Positions 56,948 to 64,000 of a DNA stretch of 64,000 nt are shown piece by piece. The notes under the pieces are model-generated. The model did not search any database and was not told where the DNA came from. It was given only the letters and a program-made list of their open reading frames with translations. The DNA is from Cladorrhinum sp. PSN259 (Eukaryota; Ascomycota; Sordariomycetes; Sordariales; Podosporaceae): the NCBI GenBank assembly GCA_033725935.1, contig MU867083.1, forward strand, positions 248,001 to 312,000. Direction: 5' to 3'. The translations under genes were made by a program, and so were the position numbers. Each line of letters starts with the position of its first letter. Positions within the stretch are counted from its first letter, which is position 1.

Positions 56948-58663
56948 GGGGAATAACCTGTCTTGAAGTTGGAAACATGTATTCACCGGAGATTCCGCAT
57001 CTGACATGCGCGTTTGGTTCCTTCCTGCACATTGAACGGCAGAGGTTAAAGCGCGACTGGCATCAAGTATGGATGTGGGGACTAGGGAACAATAAGACAG
57101 GCTCAACTACAGGTAGAACTTGAGTTTAAGTACAAAACAGCATGTCAAAGAGTCTGAAGAGAAAACACAACAGAAGATAACCCAAGAGTTGATCTCGTGA
57201 ATTGCCATTCGCAGCACGACTCATAGTCTCACACTGCTGGCTCTAGATCCTTAGCACCAGCAGAAATGGTCTGGTCTTGTGAGTCATGCACACCACTTGA
57301 GCACAACACATCTTTTGACACCGGCGACGTTCAGTCTCATTAGCCTAGGACTTGACCTAAACTAGCTGGTGACATCATTGTGAACCATCATGGGTTGTTA
57401 GAACCTCTTGGACAAACAGTTATAAAATATTCTATGATGATTCTTCTCTCTTTAGCATCTTCAATGTGACAGCGTCTTCCTTGGCATTCTTTTCTCTTTA
57501 GTATTTCTTCTCTCTTTTGCATTCCACCATTAATTGCCACGCAGACTGCTTCTCCAGTTTATTCAACCTTTTTTGTCTCTCTCTCTCTCAATTATAATCT
57601 TTCTAGAAAATCCGCAATACTGCGTAAAGACAAATAGATGTGCACACAGATCCGTCTCCTCCTCCTCTGCCCCTGTCCCCACCGCGACACACCTCTCTGT
57701 CCGCACCACTTGAACCTTTTACTACTACCTCGCTCCACTCCACCCCCTTCTCCTTCTTCTTCTTCAAAGACATTATTCGGATACACCAAAGAAGGATACA
57801 AACTCCGCATCCCGACCGTCTTGCAGTCCCACATTTCCTGGACGCCAGAGTTTCAGCAGTGTCAGTGGATACACTGTGCTGGGTATAAACTGCGTCATCG
57901 CAAAGCAGTCAATTCTACTACTAATACTTCGGATGGCGGTTATCTTCGTTACAAGGTAGAACGAGGGAAGGAATTGGCATGTCCCGTCACGAGGGGCAAC
58001 ACGGGGAGGCCTTTGGAAGCGGGGTGGACCAAGGTTTTGAGGGTCTTGTGTTCCGAGTGCCGTGATGGCCATCAAGCGGGGAATACTAGTACTACATGCA
58101 CTAGTCAAGTAAATGGGATGCGGGCGGTGGATGATGATGTTGCAGTCAAAGAAAAGTGTCTGCTGGGTGGTCCTCCAAGGGAACTTTCGTTCAAGAGGGA
58201 AGAAACAAGCTTTGAAACAACCGCTACTACTTGTATGGAAAACAGGGATGAAGGGAGGAGAAGGAAGACGAGTATAGTACATGCAGGCAGGGTGGCGAGT
58301 CTGAGAGGAGATTCTTCCTGGATTACCAAGGCAGGAGGGACTTCTAGAGGCGCCGGCGTGAATAAGGGCAACCGAGGAGCGGAGAGGTACGGTGCGATAG
58401 TGTCGGGAAGGATCAATAATGGAATGGGAGGAGGAGGAGGAGGAGGAGGCGGCGGATTCTTGTTAAAGGGTGGAGGGAGAGGATGCCTCGGGAGGAATTC
58501 ATAAGGCGCTGGCTGTATGGGACTGCAAGGGTGGAAATTCGAATGTTCTATGTTGGTACGTAGGTATCGTACAAGGCATCAAGACTAAAGATTTGAAAAA
58601 AGGGGTATCTAATTATCATTAAAGGGCAAGGGTATATATATATATATAGCAGCCCACGTGCAA
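56948..58663. other. Intergenic region with a weak long frame
   Basis: The largest frame (57638-58504, plus, 288 codons) begins in C/T-rich low-complexity sequence and ends in a poly-Gly tract, with no domain. I do not call it a gene. (TA)n lies near 58636. Confidence 0.45.
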
Positions 58664-59378
58664 TTACAAGAACAAAGCAAAAGCAAAAGCACCGACCAAC
58701 CCCCACACGGCCACGCCCTTGGTGCTCGCCCCAGAACTTCCTGCAGCCTTGCACTCGGCCGAGGGGCTTGCCGTCTTCTCAGCGCCGGCGGTAATGGCCA
58801 CATCATACCGGCGATAGCTCGCCCCGGTGTACGTCACCGTGGTCGAAACCGAGGTGGTCGTCTTGTCAACCGAGCCACCTATCGTCCCGGAACAGACAGC
58901 GCGTGTAGTTCCCTGCAGATTGCACGTCTCCTGCAGAGTACCCACGACGTTGTGGCCTGCTGTCTTGGTCGAGGTGGCAGTGGAGATGCGGTAGAAGTCG
59001 GCTCCTGAAGTGACAGTAACGATCTGAAACGCAAGGTTATTAGTACGTTTTTGTATACGCAAAGTGGGACTTTTGCTGGGAACCTACCTGAGCGTTGGGA
59101 CCGCAAGTATTGGCGCCTACGAAGGACGGGCCGGACGTGCAGCGGAGGGCGTAGGTTGTTCGGTCAACGCACGCGTCGATGATGGAGCCGGCGTACTTGA
59201 AAGAGCCGAGCGAAGTATCGCCATCGATGAACATGTTGATTGTGGGAACGCTGGAGTCATTTCTTGCGACGACGAGCTTGGGGTGCTGGCCGCGGGCAGC
59301 GACTCGGCCGGTTGGCTGGAATACGCTGAGGAAATCCGCGTTGGCGCCGGCGGCGGCGTGAGCGAAGTCGATGGCCAT
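58664..59378 (-). CDS. Hypothetical protein with C-terminal GPI-like/tail hydrophobic segment
   Basis: Two exons (59378-59088, 59023-58664) give 216 residues; the intron has a GTAGGT donor and TTTCAG acceptor in phase 0. The body is Thr/Ser-rich with paired cysteines (IIDACVDRTTYALRC, ETCNLQGTTRAVC), suggesting an extracellular disulfide-linked domain. The end GASTKGVAVWGLVGAFAFALFL is a short polar spacer plus hydrophobic tail, like a GPI-anchor signal. The predicted start (MAIDFAHAAAGANADF) is not a signal peptide, which conflicts with a surface location; a further 5' exon may be missing or secretion may be unconventional. Not recognised. Confidence 0.68.
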
Positions 59379-60259
59379 GATAGTGATTTGATTTGATTTG
59401 ACGCGGAAGTGTTTGATGAGAGCAAAAGTACTCGCGAGAGGACGTCAATATTTATCAACTAAAATGTAGCGACTCGGACTCCGCCAAGAAAGTTTTCTCG
59501 GATTTGGCTGCCTGTTTTAGATTATTCAGTGGCATAGCCCCTTTCGACTTCCGAGACGCCTTACCTGAACCTACCTAGCTCGCGGCGCATCACCTATTCT
59601 AAATCCACTCATGGATCTATGTGGTCTTGGAATAACCTGGGACAGGTTCCAAGATGAGGTAGGGGGCCAATTCAATTAGGCGAAGTCAAGCGCAGCTGAC
59701 CTTGGCTCCATCCTGATTGGTGAACCAGGGACGCATTAATGCCTTGTTCAAGAATAGCTCACTGTGTGACCCGAATTTGTTGGTGCCGATAGTATGTATG
59801 AGACTCGTGTAACTCTAGCCGTAGATCATGACATCCATCCATGTAAGACAAAATCCTACCCATCGCATCTGGAAGACTGCTCTAAGGTGTACAATATTCT
59901 ATCTTTTGATATGACAACGTTACATTTTTACAAATTGGAAAGCTGGCAGGTGTGATTATGTCAATACACTAGACGGGTATGCAACAAAAAGAAACAGAAA
60001 ACAAAGAGTTCATTTGGAATCTAACAACATGAGCAATACAATGCATCACTTCACAGCATCCGAGTCATTGTTCCCATCAATCAGGCTGTAGATAGTCGGC
60101 ACATTTTTTCCATTCTACTTGTCAACTACCCGAGCATTTCCATAATGCTACCCAACTACACCAACCAATCTTCAAAGCTACCACACATGTAAACCAAACT
60201 AAATCACGAGGTAATTAGGCTGAGCCCATGATCTGGTCGGGTAGTATGCCGCTCTTGCC
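59379..60259. other. Intergenic region, no gene seen
   Basis: It holds the promoter of the gene starting at 59378 (TGACGTC, a CRE-like word, near 59441) and the 3' flank of the cysteine-rich precursor gene. AT-rich at 59880-60200. Confidence 0.45.
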
Positions 60260-60934
60260 TTAGTTAGAGCAGTACTGCCACCAAGGGCAGTTGCTAGCAT
60301 CGCACCAAGCCTTGTCCTTCCCCTTGCAGCAAATCTCCCAGCAGCACAAAGTGCCACCGTTCCCAATGCCGCCGCATCCCATGCACCTGTGCACATATCC
60401 AGTCAGCATCAAATCTTTCTCTGTCTTCAGTACTATTTGGTCCAAAACTCACCCCTGGCAGCACACACAACCCCACTCCGACCTCTTATCCAGCAACTGC
60501 CCCGCGGGACCATCAGCAAGGCTGCTCGTGCCCACCACGGCCCTGCGAACACGACCGGGCAGCTCCTCGGTCCGCTTGTGGAGGAGCTCGGACACAACGT
60601 CGTCATCAGCAGTGACGAGGAACTGGGATCCGCTAGCGGCGGGGTGGGAGAGAGTCAAAGTAACCGTCTCGGTGAATTCGGAGGGAGCGAGGCCCTGGCC
60701 GGAGAGGAGGATGGTGCCGGCTTCTTCTGAGGAGACGGGACTGATGCGGAGGGCGTGGTGCGCGGCTTTCGGGTCGGGGTTGAAGGCGTATTCGACTGCG
60801 TCCAAGACGGGGACGGTGATTGTTTGGCCATCCGGGTTGACGGTTACGAGGATGCCCGGGGCGTTGGCGGTCAGGGCGGCCAGAGACTGACCTGCCAGGA
60901 AGGCGAGAACGGAACTGAGGGCTGCGAAGCGCAT
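60260..60934 (-). CDS. Secreted precursor with Kex2 sites and a 51-residue, 12-cysteine C-terminal peptide
   Basis: Two exons (60934-60453, 60386-60260), 609 bp, 202 residues. Signal peptide 1-19 (MRFAALSSVLAFLAGQSLA). Residues 20-118 form a moderately hydrophobic, cysteine-free domain (GILVTVNPDGQTITVPVL). Dibasic sites follow at 120-121 (KR), 130-131 (RR) and 150-151 (KR). Cutting at the last would free a peptide from Ser152 to the end, 51 residues with 12 Cys, starting SEWGCVCCQG. The intron (60387-60452, GTGAGT...CACAG) falls inside this peptide and the join is in frame. A TATA box lies at about 61020. I do not recognise the family. The layout resembles processed effector, toxin-like or signalling precursors; function unknown. 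Confidence 0.8.
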
Positions 60935-61773
60935 TTTTGGGGATTTTTATCGGGTTCGTCGGTTGAGCTGATGATTTCTTCAAAAAGTTGGTCTCAAAAT
61001 CCGCGGGCGAGGCAGCGTTTTTATATCTGTTGTTCTGGGTCCGGTTCTACTTTGATGGATGGCACTGGGGTCTCTGACCAGGCAAAGCCTGCAAGGAACT
61101 TTTTCACGGTCATGCCACGGAATCTCGGGATCATCGCCAACTGGCTTGATAGGTCGGTCACGGTGTGAATGAAGGTTTGAAGGAAGGCTTGGAACTAATA
61201 AACAGCCCTGTTGGCGGAATCACGGCCAGATCAATACAATCAGGATGCCGGTCGGCTGACATATCCCTCAACGAGGTTAGTAGCATTAATATCACTAGGA
61301 CACGTATGACTGGAATTGCAGAGCTTGCTCACATCTAACAACCCATTACCTAACTCCTTTGATTAGTTTGTGCAACTTATACAAAATAAAACCTAAATAG
61401 GAAAGAAGCTATCGCAACTCTGGAGCCAACTTGGACTACTCGCCCCTGAGCATAACCGGTAAGGCGGCCCTGCTTCCTACGTTGTATTCCTACTCTGATG
61501 GCTGGCAGGATGAATCCTTTATGAATCTTATAACCTGTTTAAGGTTGTCTGTTCAATTTCTACCCATATCTCCACGAAATTGTTATGTTTGTGAAGCGCA
61601 ATGCACAACGCAAGGTCTACACTGTGGGAGTGTTCATCACGGCAAAACCATCGAACAAAAGCTGTGCAACAAAAAGAAAAAAATAGATTGATACGACCTG
61701 GAGTCGAACGGCAAAAGGAAAGCAAAGGAATTGAAACTTTGAAATCAATTTTGAACAGTTGCAACGCTTGTTA
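60935..61773. other. Intergenic region upstream of the cysteine-rich precursor gene
   Basis: No gene seen. It contains the TATA box described separately, and AT-rich sequence from about 61330. Confidence 0.45.
61018..61027 (-). promoter_or_regulatory. TATA box of the cysteine-rich precursor gene
   Basis: GATATAAAAA on the minus strand, about 85 bp before the start codon at 60934. Confidence 0.5.
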
Positions 61774-62314
61774 AGGGCGTGATCGAATCTCATGAACGGT
61801 TTCCTGAGCACGTTTATATGAACTGATTTAGAATGCTGATTGGCTCCAATTCCGAGCGAATTCCTACTGAAATTGGCTGTTCAGGGGCTCTTTCAGGAAG
61901 ATCCCCATATATTTTATTTCCGGTATTTCCACCAATGCGTTTGCCAGGATTTCTGAAATTCTTATGAATCGCTTGAGAGAACCTCTACCTTTTCTTTCCT
62001 AAAAAACAAAAGCCATCTCCCTAACCCTTAATACCCACCTTTATAAGCCAGGCTGTCTGGGCACCGCGACTAGCCTTGCATAAAAGGCTCCCAAGTACTC
62101 AAAACTCACTACACCAACCGCGTCCGAAGGCCGGCACTCCGTTGGGGATGATCCTTTTCAGGATGGTTGAAAATATCAGACTTCTGAAGTGGCTTTCCTG
62201 AACTAACCTGGATTCTTTTCGGGAATTTAATTCAGTACTCGAAAAAGTGGATCCTGAAAGGTCTCCTGAAAAAGCCAATTCTAGGAAGATTTTTCAGGAG
62301 ATTCGATCACTGCC
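61774..62314. mobile_element. MITE-like element with terminal inverted repeats and TA flanks
   Basis: The left end reads AGGGCGTGATCGAATCTC and the reverse complement of the right end reads GGCAGTGATCGAATCTCC, sharing GTGATCGAATCTC and then TGAA. Both ends abut a TA dinucleotide, as expected for Tc1/mariner-type target duplication. The 541-bp inside has no open frame and contains many TCCTGAA/TTCAGGA words, more in the right half. The size and lack of a transposase suit a non-autonomous element, worn at its ends. No second copy is in the window. Confidence 0.6.
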
Positions 62315-62814
62315 TAACTGTACTAACGGCCCTGAATTTTGGCACTAGTAATTGAAACAGTCTGATTTCCTACTCGGCTGAGGGTTATCATAGAGGCGGG
62401 TATACATACCTTGGTGCCCATCTCTGGATTGCCACATGAGGGGAACAAGTATTGCAATTGTGGCAGAAGGTTGGTCATGACGCGCCTGTGCCCTCCAGTT
62501 CCTTCCTTCAGTTTATATTGGAGAGACGTTTCGGCCCCGGTCCCGCTGCTACTTCCGTCCTTTTCCGTTTCGAAATTTCCCAGATCAAGCCACCGACGTT
62601 TCTTCAAGTCACCGAGTTGCCGAATCTGAGCGCAATTCACCAACTCGACATCACATTTCAGATATAGGCAAAAGGCAAAAGCAATCTGACTCTTTTGTTG
62701 TTAATTGTTTATAGCCATCCGACAACATGGTCTGAATCGGCGATCCTCCCCGGCCTTCTCGCTTCTCACAAACCTCCGACAACAAGCTACGATCCCTCGG
62801 CACCCTCCACCACT
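62315..62814. other. Spacer between MITE-like element and intradiol dioxygenase gene
   Basis: No gene supported. The right part is the likely 3' UTR of the dioxygenase gene. Confidence 0.45.
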
Positions 62815-64000
62815 TCACTCGGCATCTTCCTGAACCTCCTCAGCCTCAGCCACACGCTTCTTGCGGAAGGGCCAGCCGCCCCAACCGCCACCGCCACCGC
62901 CACCGCCACCGGGAAGCTTGGAGATGGGACCGGTAGGGTTCATGACACCACCATTCTCCCTCCAGTAAGCAGCTGGGTTGACCTGTCTGTTGGTGTTCTG
63001 GTTGATACCGAACCGGATCCAAGCGAAAAGACCCTCAGAGATGTCCTTGCCAACCAGAGAATATCGGACGATCGGATCATCACCGTTGGCTCCCATCTGG
63101 AAGAGAAAGTCGCGCGTGTTTTGAACCACGGCCATCTTGTTGGTGTTGTAGGGCGTCACCTTGTCAACGTTGGCAATGAGCGACTGATCAAAATAGATCT
63201 GTCCAACATGCGCCGCCTTGCCGCCGGTGATGGTGTTGTTTGCTTGCTTGGTGGCACCAAGGTACACGATTGCTGGGTAGAGGTCAGCCGTCACGAGTCT
63301 TTCACCCGTGGTTGCTTCCTATCACTTACCGTGGATGTGGGTGGCACGGCCATCATAGTGACCTGGGAAGGTCGAATCGAACGACGCGATGCCGTGGCTA
63401 TCCGTGGGCTGCACGCCACGAAGGGTCGTTCCCTTGAGAATCGATGCATCCTTCGGGTCTCCCATGCCGGGGTACCCTTGGACACCGACGTAGATACCTG
63501 TCGAGTTGGAGCTCCAGATATCAACATAGGCGTTGGGGACGACCTGGCAGGTCTTGTAGTCCACAACCTGGATGGCGAGTGTCATCTTGATACCCTTCTC
63601 CCCGCCGGTAATATCCTTTCGGATCTCCTCGCCCTTCACATCTGCAAAACAATTAGCATTTCGATAAGAGTCAAAAGGACAAACCGAAAGGCTTACAGAG
63701 AGGTCCTTCATCAACAACTGGCATAAGCATGCAAGCGCCGGCATCAGCAAAGAGAGTTGCAAGATCCATTCCCTTCGAGACAGGCTTGTTGCTCTTATGG
63801 TCAATCTTGGACACGGAGATGTAATCTCTTGGGGAAAGCTTAGGCCTGGTCATGGTTAGTAATGTCTTGCACCCTCTTCCAATTGATGACCGGCTTACTT
63901 CTCATCATATCCCAGTGCCCGACGGAGTCTTACAAGCTCCTCGCCATGGATTTCGACGGTCCTCTTCACGAACTCGGGGCTGTTGAACTCCTTGCTGCAG
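62815..64000 (-). CDS. Secreted-type intradiol ring-cleavage dioxygenase (5' end cut by window edge)
   Basis: Visible exons: from the right edge to 63899, 63845-63697, 63641-63330 and 63272-62815, with introns of 53-57 bp that all keep frame. Family marks: ACMLMPVVDEGPLYVKGEE, where the family expects CxLTPExxEGPYYxxGE; VPNAYVDIWSSNSTGIY; and PGHYDGRATHIHAIV. In this family two Tyr and two His hold Fe(III); the Tyr in GPLY or TGIY and the His pair in GHYDGRATHIH are the likely ligands. These enzymes open catechol rings between the two hydroxyls, and many fungal forms are extracellular and act on lignin-derived aromatics. The N-terminus, including any signal peptide, lies beyond the window. 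The C-terminus has a Gly run and a basic/acidic tail. Confidence 0.88.

Noticed and set aside
57638..58504. 288-codon plus-strand frame
   Set aside because: Starts in C/T-rich leader-like sequence and ends in poly-Gly, has no domain, signal or exon structure, and the opposite strand is open too.
61690..61715. Sequence resembling the 3' part of a tRNA on the minus strand (TTCGACTCCAGG)
   Set aside because: The T-stem has no matching 5' side and no D or anticodon arm follows.

Overview
The window reads as nuclear DNA of a filamentous ascomycete, most likely a Sordariomycete and possibly Sordariales. The reasons are short introns of about 55-80 bp with GTAAGT-type donors and CTAAC/CTGAC branch sites, intron-poor hypothetical genes, wide gene spacing, AT-rich stretches that look RIP-worn, an APSES/ankyrin cell-cycle factor, and typical secreted fungal families. 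Species cannot be fixed from sequence alone.

Layout. (1) 1-5.1 kb is a chitin-targeting locus. A minus-strand gene joins a secreted NucA/NucB-type nuclease domain, a hevein-like chitin-binding module and a GH18 chitinase, and runs off the left edge. It is divergent from a plus-strand secreted LysM protein with three hevein modules. An orphan AbfB lectin-like fragment lies downstream after an AT-rich patch. This is the most unusual part of the window and resembles a killer-toxin-like chitinase cassette. (2) 5.1-15 kb holds a Leu-rich hypothetical protein, an EamA-type transporter, a five-exon TauD-like dioxygenase and an MBP1/RES2-type APSES factor. (3) 15-34 kb is gene-poor, with one membrane-anchored hypothetical gene (22.5-23.9 kb) between two deserts. 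(4) 34-44.4 kb holds a Q-rich protein with a long pyrimidine-rich upstream region, an AKR7-like aldo-keto reductase, a divergent pair of large uncharacterised proteins and an acidic repeat ORF broken by one TGA. (5) 45-53.1 kb holds an 80-residue cysteine-rich secreted peptide, an MFS sugar transporter and an M43B metalloprotease. (6) 53.1-64 kb holds a poorly assembled homopolymer/N gap, a decayed coding fragment, an intron-containing tRNA-Asp(GTC), a MAPEG protein, a GPI-like surface protein, a secreted precursor with Kex2 sites that would release a 51-residue, 12-cysteine peptide, a MITE-like element with inverted repeats and TA flanks, and an intradiol dioxygenase that runs off the right edge.

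Taken together, the secreted genes (nuclease-chitinase, LysM/hevein protein, two cysteine-rich peptides, M43 protease, intradiol dioxygenase) suit a fungus that handles competitors or decaying biomass. The rest is housekeeping. Exon boundaries come from splice consensus and frame continuity, and no transcript data were available.
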